Positions 34,712 to 43,856 of a stretch of 64,000 nt of DNA are shown here, in pieces (positions within the stretch are counted from its first letter, which is position 1; each line of letters opens with the position of its first letter). This DNA is from Catalinimonas niigatensis (GTDB lineage: Bacteria > Bacteroidota > Bacteroidia > Cytophagales > Cyclobacteriaceae). The position numbers and the translations under genes are program-made. Under the pieces are notes generated by a model. That model had not been told where the DNA came from and did no database searches. It saw only the letters and a program-made list of their open reading frames with translations. The stretch is from positions 6,931,501 to 6,995,500 of the forward strand of contig NZ_CP119422.1 of the NCBI RefSeq assembly GCF_030506285.1. Reading direction: 5' to 3'.

Positions 34712-36715
34712 ATGCGTATGAACGAAACTCAACCGGCTAAATCCGCTTCAACAGAAGAACATAAACCTTATATTGGAGCAGAGCAAAAGCTTCCTGAACT
34801 TACCCTCAAAGCCGTGTTGCTGGGAGCAGGTCTGTCCATCATTTTATCTGCTGCCAATGCTTACTTCGGTTTGTTTGCAGGGCTCACTGTTTCGGCATCC
34901 ATTCCTGCGGCAGTGATTTCTATGGCGGTTCTGCGACTGTTTAAAAATTCCAATATTCTGGAAAACAACCTTGTGCAGACGGCTGCTTCTGCTGGTGAAT
35001 CACTGGCTGCTGGCGTGATCTTCACCATTCCTGCGCTCATCATCATGGGGTATTGGGAAGAATTCAACTATTGGGAAACTACTTTGATTGCGATGACAGG
35101 CGGTGTGCTGGGCATACTGTTTACCATTCCACTCAGACAGGCACTGATCGTTAAAGAAAACCTGAAGTTTCCTGAAGGGGTGGCGACTTCTGAAGTGCTC
35201 AAAACCGGGGAGACAGGAGGGAAAGCAGTAAAATACCTGATCTGGGGAGGATTAGTGGGCGGACTTTTTAAAATCAGCGAATCAGCACTCAATCTTTGGA
35301 ACGGACTATTTGAGCAGGCCACGCTCATCAACAATCGTGTTTATCTTTACTTCGGTTTGAATCTTTCGCCTGCGCTGGTAGCCGTCGGCTATATTGTAGG
35401 ACTAAATATTGCCTTTTTGGTGTTTCTTGGTGGTGCCATCAGTTGGTACGTCGCCATCCCCGCTTATATCGCAGTACTGGGGCCTCCCGAAGGGGCAGCT
35501 AGTCCAGAGGAGATGGGTATCATGGTTTGGAGCAGCCAGATTCGCTACCTGGGGGTAGGTGGAATGATCGTGGGTGGACTTTGGGCATTGATAAGTCTCA
35601 AAGACTCTTTGACGACAGCTTTTAAATCCGGCGTAGAAGCATTCAGGCAGGGGAGTGGTAATTTCAGAAATCAGGTCCGTACTGAAATGGATACTCCCAT
35701 GTCCTGGGTGATCATTGCCATTGGCGTAATGATCGTACCGGTCTTTGCGATCTATCTCCGGGAAATTCATGATGTCGCCATTACCGGTTTGATGGCATTG
35801 ATCATGGTGGTGGCTGGTTTTCTCTTTTCAGCAGTGGCAGGTTATATGGCAGGTTTGGTGGGTAGTTCCAATAATCCTATCTCCGGAGTCACCATTGCTA
35901 CCATACTGGGCTCTTCCTTACTTTTGCTGTTTTTGATGGGAGCAGATGATCCTACCCGTGGTGCAGCAGCAGCAATACTTATAGGAGCAGTGGTATGTTG
36001 TGCTGCAGCCATCGCCGGTGACAACATGCAGGACCTCAAAGCGGGTTATATTTTGGGAGCTACGCCTTATAAACAACAAATTATGCAAGTAGTAGGCGTG
36101 GTATCAGGAGCTTTGGTCATCGCCCCCGTCCTGAATTATTTGCTGATTGGTTATGGAATCGGTGCACCTACGCCTGAGCAACCTGAAGCTTTGGCGGCAC
36201 CGCAGGCTACCTTGATGCAAAGTGTGGCTTCAGGTATTTTCGGGGGAGGTATTCCCTGGGATATGGTGAGCATAGGGGCTGGCATCGCTGTAGTGATTAT
36301 TGTCATTGATCAGTATCTTAAAAACAAAAACAGTGATTTTCGGATGCCGGTGCTGGCGGTGGCTGTAGGTTTGTATCTGCCTTTGGAACTGGATACTTCC
36401 ATCTTTGTGGGTGGACTGATAGCCTGGCTGGTGAACCGTTACTTTGGCAAACAAAATAAAAATAAAGAGGCCCATAGTGATGCGGTGGATAAAGCTTCTA
36501 ATGCAGGCTTACTATTGGCTTCCGGACTTATTACCGGCGAAGCATTGATGGGGATTTTTATTGCCATTGGCATAGTAGTAATAGATTTGAGTGCCCTCAG
36601 GGTTTTTGAAAACCCACCGGGAGGAAGCTATACCGGTCTGGCAATTTTTGTTTTAGTAGTAGCTGGCTTGTACTATCTGATCAGAAAAGTATATCAGGAA
36701 AATATCAGAAAATAG
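34712..36715 (+). CDS. OPT-family oligopeptide/metal-chelate transporter
   Basis: The 667-aa inner-membrane protein has about 14-16 hydrophobic segments and OPT family signatures: LTLKAVLLGAGLSIILSAANAYFGLFAGLTVSASIPAAV near the start, LKFPEGVATSEVLK, AGYMAGLVGSSNNPISG around 390, and GAVVCCAAAIAGDNMQDLKAGYILGATPYKQQ. The NPxSG-type motif and the DNMQDLKxG stretch are typical of bacterial OPT proteins, which take up peptides or metal chelates. The fructosamine-kinase-like gene starts 7 bp after its stop, so these two are probably cotranscribed; uptake and repair of glycated peptides is an attractive but unproven link. Confidence 0.9.
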   Translation: MRMNETQPAKSASTEEHKPYIGAEQKLPELTLKAVLLGAGLSIILSAANAYFGLFAGLTVSASIPAAVISMAVLRLFKNSNILENNLVQTAASAGESLAAGVIFTIPALIIMGYWEEFNYWETTLIAMTGGVLGILFTIPLRQALIVKENLKFPEGVATSEVLKTGETGGKAVKYLIWGGLVGGLFKISESALNLWNGLFEQATLINNRVYLYFGLNLSPALVAVGYIVGLNIAFLVFLGGAISWYVAIPAYIAVLGPPEGAASPEEMGIMVWSSQIRYLGVGGMIVGGLWALISLKDSLTTAFKSGVEAFRQGSGNFRNQVRTEMDTPMSWVIIAIGVMIVPVFAIYLREIHDVAITGLMALIMVVAGFLFSAVAGYMAGLVGSSNNPISGVTIATILGSSLLLLFLMGADDPTRGAAAAILIGAVVCCAAAIAGDNMQDLKAGYILGATPYKQQIMQVVGVVSGALVIAPVLNYLLIGYGIGAPTPEQPEALAAPQATLMQSVASGIFGGGIPWDMVSIGAGIAVVIIVIDQYLKNKNSDFRMPVLAVAVGLYLPLELDTSIFVGGLIAWLVNRYFGKQNKNKEAHSDAVDKASNAGLLLASGLITGEALMGIFIAIGIVVIDLSALRVFENPPGGSYTGLAIFVLVVAGLYYLIRKVYQENIRK

Positions 36716-36722
36716 GTAAAGC

Positions 36723-37610
36723 ATGGAGGAGGCTTTAAAAAATTTTATTGAAAAAAAACTAAAAGAAGAAACAGGTCAAAGTATCAGTATCCAATCCACA
36801 AAAATGCTGGGCGGTGGATGTATCAACCATGCCAGCAAGGCAAAGACTGATCAGGGTAATTTTTTCATCAAATGGAATGCTCAGGGTCCTGAAGATATGT
36901 TTTTGAGAGAAGCTGAATGCCTGGAAGCTTTGGCAGACGCTCAATCCGAACTGCACATTCCAAAAGTATATCTAAAAACGGCTCCGAAAGAGGACCTACC
37001 GGCAGTATTGGTCACTGAGTTTCTGGAACCTGCCACTGGCTCCACCAGTCAGCAGGATGAAGTTTTGGGAAGAGGATTAGCTCAGATCCACCAGTACCAA
37101 AAAGATGCATTTGGTTTTGATCATGATAATTACTGTGGGGCTACCCCTCAGCAAAATGACTGGCATTCAGAATGGGTTGCTTTTTTTCGGGATCAGAGGA
37201 TAGGTTTTTTATTAAACCTTATTGAAAAAAGCAGGGGCATCAGTAAAGATGAGAAGAAAGTTTATGATCAGCTGCTGGATCATTTACCAAAGTGGATCGG
37301 CCATCAGCCTGCTGCTTCACTCAATCATGGAGACTTATGGTCGGGTAATTTTATGTATACTGCCCAGGGGCCGGCTTTAATTGACCCGGCGAGCTACTTT
37401 GCAGATCGTGAGTTTGACTTAGCCATGATGGGTATGTTTGGGGGTTTTTCAAACAGAGTTTGGGAATCTTATCAGGAAGCTTATCCGCTGCCATCCGAAT
37501 GGAAAGAGCGGCATGATCTGTATATGCTTTACCATTATTTAAATCATTACTATCTTTTTGGAGGGAGCTATGGGCAGCAGGCGTTAAACATCGCCCGTAA
37601 ATATGCTTAA
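36723..37610 (+). CDS. Fructosamine kinase family protein
   Basis: The 295-aa protein has the FN3K/aminoglycoside-kinase-like fold: GGGCINHASKAKTDQGNFFIKWN (nucleotide loop and Lys), EAECLEALA, then the catalytic loop SLNHGDLWSGNFMY (Asp204) and the metal-binding ALIDPASYFADREFDLAM (Asp221). Members phosphorylate ketosamines on glycated amines so that they decompose. It is soluble and cytoplasmic. It sits 7 bp after an OPT transporter and 14 bp before a lipoprotein gene, consistent with an operon. Confidence 0.88.
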   Translation: MEEALKNFIEKKLKEETGQSISIQSTKMLGGGCINHASKAKTDQGNFFIKWNAQGPEDMFLREAECLEALADAQSELHIPKVYLKTAPKEDLPAVLVTEFLEPATGSTSQQDEVLGRGLAQIHQYQKDAFGFDHDNYCGATPQQNDWHSEWVAFFRDQRIGFLLNLIEKSRGISKDEKKVYDQLLDHLPKWIGHQPAASLNHGDLWSGNFMYTAQGPALIDPASYFADREFDLAMMGMFGGFSNRVWESYQEAYPLPSEWKERHDLYMLYHYLNHYYLFGGSYGQQALNIARKYA

Positions 37611-37624
37611 TCATTGAAAACAGC

Positions 37625-38875
37625 ATGAAAAAATTTTGGATACCAGGATGTATTTTTGGATTATTAACTGCCTGTCAACCGGGACAGGATCGTAACAGCG
37701 CAGAAGTGGAAGATATCAAAGAAGTTGTCAATACTTTCGGCTATGACCTGAATTTTCTCCAGAACCACTTGGATGGTTTGATTATTCTGAAAGATGATAG
37801 CGCAAAATCGCAGGTCATCGTGGCTCCACAGTATCAGGGCAGGGTCATGACCAGCACTGCGGGCGGCGAGGAAGGTCTAAGTTATGGCTGGATCAATTAC
37901 GATCTGATCTCCAGTGGAGAGCTTAGAGAACACATGAATCCATACGGGGGAGAAGATCGCTTCTGGATGGGTCCTGAAGGAGGACAATACGCCATTTTCT
38001 TTGAGCAAGGAGATGAGTTTGTGTATGAAAACTGGCAAACTCCGCCTGCCCTAGATACCGAAGCTTTTGAGGTAGTCAGTAATAGCGAAAAAGAAGTAAG
38101 TTTCACCAAGAACATAAGCCTGCAAAATTACAGCGGTACTCGCTTTGATGTGAAGGTAGATCGTACCATCAGCCTCATGGACGCTTCTGTTGTAGAAAAT
38201 GAACTGGAAATAACACTTCCCAGCGAAGGAATAGATTTGGTCGCTTTTGCCAGTGACAACCGCATAACCAACCAGGGAGAAAAAGCCTGGCTCAAAGAAG
38301 AAGGTCTGTTGTCCATCTGGATTCTGGGCATGTTTAAGCCTTCACCTTCCACTACTGTTGTGATTCCTTGTGATGATGATCCTGCACTGGATGTTCCTAT
38401 CGTGAATGACCGTTACTTTGGAAAAGTACCTGAGGATAGATTGAAAGTAGAAAACGGTTTTATTTATTTCAAGGGGGATGGCAATTTCCGCAGCAAAATT
38501 GGCCTGGCACCGGAAAGGGCTAAGCCTATTATGGGTAGTTATGATGCAGAAAATAAAGTGCTCACCATCGTTAAGTTCAGCCTTCCTCAGAATGCTGCCG
38601 ATTATGTCAATTCCATGTGGGAGATTCAAAATCAACCTTATACCGGAGATGCTATCAATGCATACAATGATGGACCTCTGGACGACGGTTCTGCTCAGTT
38701 AGGCCCTTTTTACGAACTGGAAAGTTCATCTCCGGCGGCAGCATTGGTAGCAGGGGAATCAATACAACATCGGCATATTACCATACACTTTTCCGGCTCA
38801 GTTGAAACCCTGGACCAACTGGCACGTGAAATTTTAGGAGTTGGTCTGGAACAAATCAATCAGGTATTTTCATAG
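37625..38875 (+). CDS. DUF6786-like lipoprotein
   Basis: The 416-aa protein has a lipoprotein signal (LLTACQPG, Cys17). The mature part is beta-rich and resembles galactose-mutarotase-like sandwich proteins annotated as DUF6786: APQYQGRVMTSTAGGEEGLSYGWINYDLI, FWMGPEGGQYAIFFEQ, then a C-terminal EIQNQPYTGDAINAYNDGPLDDGSAQLGPFYELESSSPA block with conserved acidic and aromatic residues. A carbohydrate-binding or epimerase-like activity is possible, unproven. It follows the FN3K-like gene by 14 bp. Confidence 0.75.
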   Translation: MKKFWIPGCIFGLLTACQPGQDRNSAEVEDIKEVVNTFGYDLNFLQNHLDGLIILKDDSAKSQVIVAPQYQGRVMTSTAGGEEGLSYGWINYDLISSGELREHMNPYGGEDRFWMGPEGGQYAIFFEQGDEFVYENWQTPPALDTEAFEVVSNSEKEVSFTKNISLQNYSGTRFDVKVDRTISLMDASVVENELEITLPSEGIDLVAFASDNRITNQGEKAWLKEEGLLSIWILGMFKPSPSTTVVIPCDDDPALDVPIVNDRYFGKVPEDRLKVENGFIYFKGDGNFRSKIGLAPERAKPIMGSYDAENKVLTIVKFSLPQNAADYVNSMWEIQNQPYTGDAINAYNDGPLDDGSAQLGPFYELESSSPAAALVAGESIQHRHITIHFSGSVETLDQLAREILGVGLEQINQVFS

Positions 38876-38905
38876 TGATAAAAATTCAGCGTCGGTTGTA
38901 AAAGC

Positions 38906-39670
38906 ATGAAGAAGATTGGGATCAGAATTTATTCTACCTATGGATTACTAATATTTGCAGGTGTATTGTTGTTGCTCTATCCATTCTTTCTGCTATTGAT
39001 GCTCAGAAAATCCTGGGAAAAGTACGCCTTATTCCTTAACCAGATATGGGCGAGGGCCTTTCTTACCCTTTCTTTCATTCCTCCGATCATAGATTGGCGT
39101 GCTCAACTCAAACCCGGACAAAATTATTTACTGGTAGGGAATCATACTTCATTTCTGGATATTGTGCTCATGGGATATGTACCCAAACCCTGTGTATTTG
39201 TTGGTAAAATGGCTCTGACTAAAGTTCCTGTATTTGGCTATATGTTCAGGAAATTACACATCACCGTAGACCGGCATAGTGCCAGAAGCAGGTATCAGGT
39301 CTTACTCCAGGGAGCAGAAGCATTGGATAAAGGAAATAGCCTGGTCATGTTTCCCGAAGGAGGAATACGCTCAGAGAGCCCACCTGAGTTGACATCTTTC
39401 CGCAATGGTGCATTTAAACTGGCGATAGAAAAAAAAGTACCCATCATCCCGGTTACCTATCCGCACAACTGGAAGATTCAGCCTGGCAACCATAAGATGC
39501 TGATGTATCCGCAGCGGCCCAGGGTAATTTTTCATGAAGCTATTGAAACCAAAGAAATGACAGTGCAGGATGCAGATGCCTTAAGGGATCGTGTTTTTCA
39601 GATCATAGAAGAGGAACTTTTCATTTATTATCCTTATTTAGCAAAAAAAAAACAATACCATGAAAATTGA
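38906..39670 (+). CDS. plsC: 1-acyl-sn-glycerol-3-phosphate acyltransferase (PlsC-like)
   Basis: The 254-aa protein has an N-terminal membrane anchor (about 12-32) and the acyltransferase motifs: VGNHTSFLD (His80-x4-Asp85), a GKMALTKVPVFGYMF block, and FPEGGIRSE around 150, followed by FRNGAFKLAIEKKVPIIPVTY. It transfers an acyl chain to lysophosphatidic acid in phospholipid synthesis at the inner membrane. Its last codons overlap the gatC start by 11 bp, so the two are translationally linked. Confidence 0.88.
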   Translation: MKKIGIRIYSTYGLLIFAGVLLLLYPFFLLLMLRKSWEKYALFLNQIWARAFLTLSFIPPIIDWRAQLKPGQNYLLVGNHTSFLDIVLMGYVPKPCVFVGKMALTKVPVFGYMFRKLHITVDRHSARSRYQVLLQGAEALDKGNSLVMFPEGGIRSESPPELTSFRNGAFKLAIEKKVPIIPVTYPHNWKIQPGNHKMLMYPQRPRVIFHEAIETKEMTVQDADALRDRVFQIIEEELFIYYPYLAKKKQYHEN

Positions 39671-39947
39671 TCGTACCACTGTACAAAAGATAGCCCATCT
39701 GGCAAGGCTTGAGTTTGAGCATGATGCTGAAGAGGAAATGATCAAAAGTATGAGTGAAATTCTGGATTGGGTAGACCAGCTCAAAGAGGTGGATACCGAG
39801 GGTGTGGAACCTCTAACCAGTATGTCACATGAAATCAACGTATGGCGTGAAGATGAAGTGCAAGATACGCTTTCTCATGAGCGTGGACTCTCACAGGCAC
39901 CCAAGTGTGATGATGATTACTATCGTGTACCCAAGGTAATTGAGTAA
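39660..39947 (+). CDS. gatC: Asp-tRNA(Asn)/Glu-tRNA(Gln) amidotransferase subunit C
   Basis: The 95-aa protein shows the GatC pattern: VQKIAHLARLEF near the N-terminus, MSEILDWVDQLKEVDTEGVEPLTSM in the middle, and a charged tail ending RVPKVIE. GatC stabilises the GatA/GatB complex that makes Gln-tRNA or Asn-tRNA by transamidation in the cytoplasm. gatA and gatB are not in the window, which is common. It overlaps the end of plsC. Confidence 0.92.
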   Translation: MKIDRTTVQKIAHLARLEFEHDAEEEMIKSMSEILDWVDQLKEVDTEGVEPLTSMSHEINVWREDEVQDTLSHERGLSQAPKCDDDYYRVPKVIE

Positions 39948-39995
39948 AATAACATTGATGTAAGTTTTTAATGATCTTTCCTTGTTTCCTGAAGC

Positions 39996-40030
39996 TGTGA
40001 TAATACAACTTAGCAACCGTCGTTATCACA
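39996..40030. repeat. 8-bp inverted repeat upstream of the membrane-TPR gene
   Basis: TGTGATAA at 39996-40003 and TTATCACA at 40023-40030 are exact inverse copies 19 nt apart, 32 bp before the next start codon. It could be an operator or a leader hairpin. Confidence 0.4.
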
Positions 40031-40061
40031 TTAATTACCTTAAACAATTCGCCCTGACCAA

Positions 40062-43000
40062 ATGAACAGGTGGTATTTCTGGAAACCTTGGCGCTCTGAT
40101 ACGAAGTACATCTATTGGGGCTTGATCATCATATTTTCATTCTTTGTAGTATACTTTAGCTACAATTTTTTTGCTAGTCCATCCACTGCCATTGAATGGC
40201 AGAAGATCTCTACTATTGAAAAGGTAAAGGTGCCCACTAATGCTTTTAGGGTAGGTCTTTTTGACTTTTCGTATGAGTTTGACAATTATGTCATTACGGA
40301 GTTGTATAGGGGGAGTGATGTCCAGCCTTACGGGCTGGCCGCAGCTATTCAACTTTTTGCTGTTGGCATCAGTCTGATCATATTGCTGGTAGTCATTTCT
40401 GCTTTGGAAGGCTTCTGGTTTTACTTCGGAGCATTGGCTATTAGCGGTATACTCATCAGTTTTAAACTGGAGCAACTACTATGGTTTGGTCAGGCTGATA
40501 AGACAGCATTGATCGTCAGCTTAGCAATTTTCTTGGGCTCTTTATTCTATTTCAATCAGATCAGGCCCGGTCATGGGATTTTGATTAGACTACTAAGCTT
40601 TACTGTACTTACCCTGGCTTTGGGAGCGCTTCTTTTCTTTTTCTCAGAAATAAGTTCTCCTCTGCTGAATCTGGTCAATTACGGACTGATTGCGCCACTG
40701 ATACTTAGCGTGGTTTTTATCATTCTCCTGGGCCATGTACTGATCAGCTTTTTCCTGAAAATAACGACCCAGGGAAATGCGATTGGCAACAAAAATTCAG
40801 TCTGGCATTTTCTCACGATCTCGCTCATTTACCTGATAAATGTAGTGTTGCTCTATGCCAAAAATGCCGGTTACATTGATTGGGATATACTGTATGTCAA
40901 TGCGTACGTAATACTAATTATCGTAGCTATTCTTGGGATATGGGACTTTAAAGACAGAGAAATTCAGTACCAGGGAATGACAAGCTTTGCACCGCTAGGC
41001 GCCATGTTATATATGGCATTGGCGATCATCTGTTTTTCTACCCTCAGCTATATTTTTGCCATTGCCAATGATCCCCTGATTGAGACCTTTGAAGATACCA
41101 TTGTATTTAGCCAGATGGGCTTTGGCGGACTTTTTATGCTCTATATCATAGCCAACTTCATCAATCCGCTGATGGAGAATTTGCAGGTGTATAAGATTAT
41201 GTACAAACCTCCAACTTTTCCCTATGGTACAGTACAGATTGTAGGGCTGATTGCCATGATCGCTTTTTTTCTGAATGCCAATATGTTTCCTTTACAACAG
41301 GCAGTCGCTGGTTACTACAATGGCATTGGCGATGTGTATCAGCAGAGAGATGACCAGTTTGTGGCTGAACAGTATTACAAATTAGGAGATCAGTATGGAT
41401 ACAATAACCATCGTTCAAATTACAGCCTGGGTACACTAGCCCGTTCACAGGGAGATGCATCATTAGCCCCTTTTTACTTTAGTGAGGCACTCAAAAAGAA
41501 GCCTACCTCTTATGCTCAGGTCAACTTGGGTTATGAACTCTTGAATAGTGACCAGTTTTTTGATGCGCTCTTCAGTTTCCGCAGGGGCCTGGATAAGTTT
41601 AAAGCAGACCCTTATCTCTACAACAATCTGGCAGTAGCCTATGGAAAAACTTCTCTGCTGGATTCTGCGCTTCATTTTCTCACCTTAGCCAATGCATCTG
41701 AGCTTACCCGACAGGCAGCAGAAACCAATATGTTGGGACTCATTGCTAAAAATGAATCACTGCTCTCCTTTGATCTGGACTCTTTATTTGATGAAGTAGT
41801 TAGTGACAAAGCTTATATGCCGAGCCTGGTTAATACCTTCATGCTGGCCAATAAATATGCTACGAACAACCAGCCGCTAGAGGATGAAGATATTCGCTGG
41901 TTAGATGCTGAAGATAGTGTGCTTAATAGTTTTGAGTTTGCTTACGCATTTAACTACGCCTACAACAGGCCTCAGGAAATTGATAGTGTACAACTCAGGC
42001 AGCTAGCTCATTTTCCAGAAGTACTTGCCAATGGAAATCATTTTGAGCCACTACTATTGATTCAGGCCTATGTGCTATACAAACAGAACAGGGTAGATGA
42101 TGCCATGAGGATTCTTGATCGTTTGCAGGCACTTAATCCATTTAATAGAGCTTATTACAACAATGTCCTGGGTGTCTGGGCATTGGAACAAAATGCACCG
42201 CGGGTTGCCAGTCAGTATTTTGAAAATGCGGAAAAATCCCGTTTTGAAGATGCGCTTTTCAGAAAAGCCGTAAGCCTGACTGAGGCATCTCCGCATTCAG
42301 CTGAGCTTAAGCAGCAGGCCCAGGCAGCCTGGGATTCACTATACCGCTTATCTGAAGAGGGGATCTCCGAAATGAATCCGGTGGTGGAAACTATCCGGCA
42401 GATTATTAATGATAACGGAATGGCCTGGGAAGGTAAAGATGATGCCTACAAATATCAGTTGTTACGTTATAGGTTTATTGAATTTAGTGAAGCGGAATTT
42501 CAGAAAATATTTGCTTCATTGGAAGATCCCAACTATAAAATACTGCTCCTGCACGATCTCTGGCAGAAGTATCCTGATCAATTGAATACTTATCAAGCTA
42601 ATTCTGAGCAGCTTTTACAAAATACCGGACAGTTAAATGAGCTGGGACAACAGTATCATGAATGGCTAAACGCTTTTCTCTTAGAGAAAAACCAAAGCTG
42701 GGATAAGTTGTCAGAAGTCGTGGGACAATTAGCAGTCATCAGCCAATGGCATCAGCAAATGCTATGGTACTATCAGGCTAGATTGGCAGAAAAGAATAAA
42801 GACACACATGAACTTCAGCAGATCAGCGCTAAACTTTTGGGAAATCCTTTTTTTGTCAGAGGCTTTCTCTTTGCCGTCAACCAAATGGAAGTTGAAGATC
42901 CCCTTGGAAGGTATAATCTACTACTTGAAGCCCTGGAAACCAATCCCTATGCTCCCGCTTTGCACCAGGCTTATATTGCCACAAGCCTGGAAGCAGGATT

Positions 43001-43118
43001 GGAAAACTATGCGGAAAGTGGACTTGATGAATTGCGCCCCCTCTTGCCAAGCCTGGGGTTTCAGGAATACCTGCTTACCTACGATTCACTGAAAGCAAAA
43101 TATACTCCTGCCTTTTGA
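40062..43118 (+). CDS. Large membrane protein with C-terminal TPR repeats
   Basis: The 1018-aa protein has about ten membrane segments in residues 18-420 (starting IYWGLIIIFSFFVVYFSYNFF) and a long soluble part from about 430. The soluble part carries tetratricopeptide repeats (GDVYQQRDDQFVAEQYYKLGDQYGYN, NYSLGTLARSQGDASLAPFYFSEALKKKP, YLYNNLAVAYGKTSLLDSALHFL, ILDRLQALNPFNRAYYNNVLGVWALEQ). The first soluble loop (about 40-95) is polar. No enzyme motif is seen. Possible roles are scaffolding of an envelope complex or a transport assembly. The gene stands alone between gatC and the corrinoid adenosyltransferase gene. Confidence 0.8.
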   Translation: MNRWYFWKPWRSDTKYIYWGLIIIFSFFVVYFSYNFFASPSTAIEWQKISTIEKVKVPTNAFRVGLFDFSYEFDNYVITELYRGSDVQPYGLAAAIQLFAVGISLIILLVVISALEGFWFYFGALAISGILISFKLEQLLWFGQADKTALIVSLAIFLGSLFYFNQIRPGHGILIRLLSFTVLTLALGALLFFFSEISSPLLNLVNYGLIAPLILSVVFIILLGHVLISFFLKITTQGNAIGNKNSVWHFLTISLIYLINVVLLYAKNAGYIDWDILYVNAYVILIIVAILGIWDFKDREIQYQGMTSFAPLGAMLYMALAIICFSTLSYIFAIANDPLIETFEDTIVFSQMGFGGLFMLYIIANFINPLMENLQVYKIMYKPPTFPYGTVQIVGLIAMIAFFLNANMFPLQQAVAGYYNGIGDVYQQRDDQFVAEQYYKLGDQYGYNNHRSNYSLGTLARSQGDASLAPFYFSEALKKKPTSYAQVNLGYELLNSDQFFDALFSFRRGLDKFKADPYLYNNLAVAYGKTSLLDSALHFLTLANASELTRQAAETNMLGLIAKNESLLSFDLDSLFDEVVSDKAYMPSLVNTFMLANKYATNNQPLEDEDIRWLDAEDSVLNSFEFAYAFNYAYNRPQEIDSVQLRQLAHFPEVLANGNHFEPLLLIQAYVLYKQNRVDDAMRILDRLQALNPFNRAYYNNVLGVWALEQNAPRVASQYFENAEKSRFEDALFRKAVSLTEASPHSAELKQQAQAAWDSLYRLSEEGISEMNPVVETIRQIINDNGMAWEGKDDAYKYQLLRYRFIEFSEAEFQKIFASLEDPNYKILLLHDLWQKYPDQLNTYQANSEQLLQNTGQLNELGQQYHEWLNAFLLEKNQSWDKLSEVVGQLAVISQWHQQMLWYYQARLAEKNKDTHELQQISAKLLGNPFFVRGFLFAVNQMEVEDPLGRYNLLLEALETNPYAPALHQAYIATSLEAGLENYAESGLDELRPLLPSLGFQEYLLTYDSLKAKYTPAF

Positions 43119-43155
43119 TCAGGATTGCTTATCTTCGGCCCAATTTGAGCTGAAA

Positions 43156-43188
43156 AAGTGGAAGCTATTGAATCAACGGCTTCCACTT
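43156..43188 (+). terminator. Hairpin after the membrane-TPR gene
   Basis: AAGTGGAAGC (43156-43165) and GCTTCCACTT (43179-43188) form a perfect 10-bp stem with a 13-nt loop. The following bases are only weakly T-rich, so it may be a terminator or a processing signal. Confidence 0.45.
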
Positions 43189-43250
43189 GAATACTAAAAT
43201 GAATTTATATTCAATCCTATAACGTGTAACCTGTCACATTCAATTTACTT

Positions 43251-43802
43251 ATGAAGATATACACCAAAACCGGTGATCAGGGAAATACCTCATTGATAGG
43301 GGGAATTCGTGTACCCAAATCACATGATAGAGTGGAGGCTTACGGCACGGTGGATGAACTGAATTCTTTCATTGGTATAGTAAGGGATATGTCTGTCAAT
43401 GAAACGCGCCAGTCCATTTTTCAGCACATACAGGAAACCTTATTTGTGATGGGATCTTTGCTGGCGGCAGATCCGGGTAAAAAGCCTAGCTATTTACCCG
43501 ATTTGCAGGAAGAAGATATATTACAATTAGAGCAGGCCATAGACCAGATGCAGGATGAACTTCCTGAAATGAAGCATTTTATCCTGCCAGGAGGCCATCC
43601 TGATGTTTCTAATTGCCATCTGGCCAGAGCGGTGTGCCGGAGAGCAGAAAGGACGGTGGTCAGGTTACATGAAAAAGAAGAAGTAGATGCCAATATAATC
43701 GTTTATCTAAACCGCCTGTCGGATTATCTTTTTGTGCTCGCCCGCTACATTGGTAAAGAACATCAGGTAGCAGAAATTCCCTGGAAGCCCCGGAAAAAAT
43801 AG
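43251..43802 (+). CDS. Corrinoid adenosyltransferase, PduO type
   Basis: The 183-aa protein has the PduO/MMAB signatures: KIYTKTGDQGNTSLIGG at the N-terminus (ATP loop), VEAYGTVDELNSFIG, FILPGG around 110-115, and CRRAERTVVRLHEKEEVD..IIVYLNRLSDYLFVLAR, which includes the ATP- and cobalamin-contacting residues. It adenosylates cob(I)alamin to form coenzyme B12. No cobalamin riboswitch is visible upstream. It may start the same message as xseA (54 bp apart). Confidence 0.92.
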   Translation: MKIYTKTGDQGNTSLIGGIRVPKSHDRVEAYGTVDELNSFIGIVRDMSVNETRQSIFQHIQETLFVMGSLLAADPGKKPSYLPDLQEEDILQLEQAIDQMQDELPEMKHFILPGGHPDVSNCHLARAVCRRAERTVVRLHEKEEVDANIIVYLNRLSDYLFVLARYIGKEHQVAEIPWKPRKK

Positions 43803-43856
43803 CTTTTACCACTCCCAGTTTTAGAGAATTAATCTATTTTTTTACATCTTGACCAC

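Noticed and set aside
39996-40030. Cyclic-AMP receptor type operator
   Set aside because: The half-sites resemble TGTGA/TCACA, but the spacing is far too wide for a CRP dimer.
43200-43250. Cobalamin riboswitch before the adenosyltransferase
   Set aside because: The short leader has no B12-box or the expected helices.
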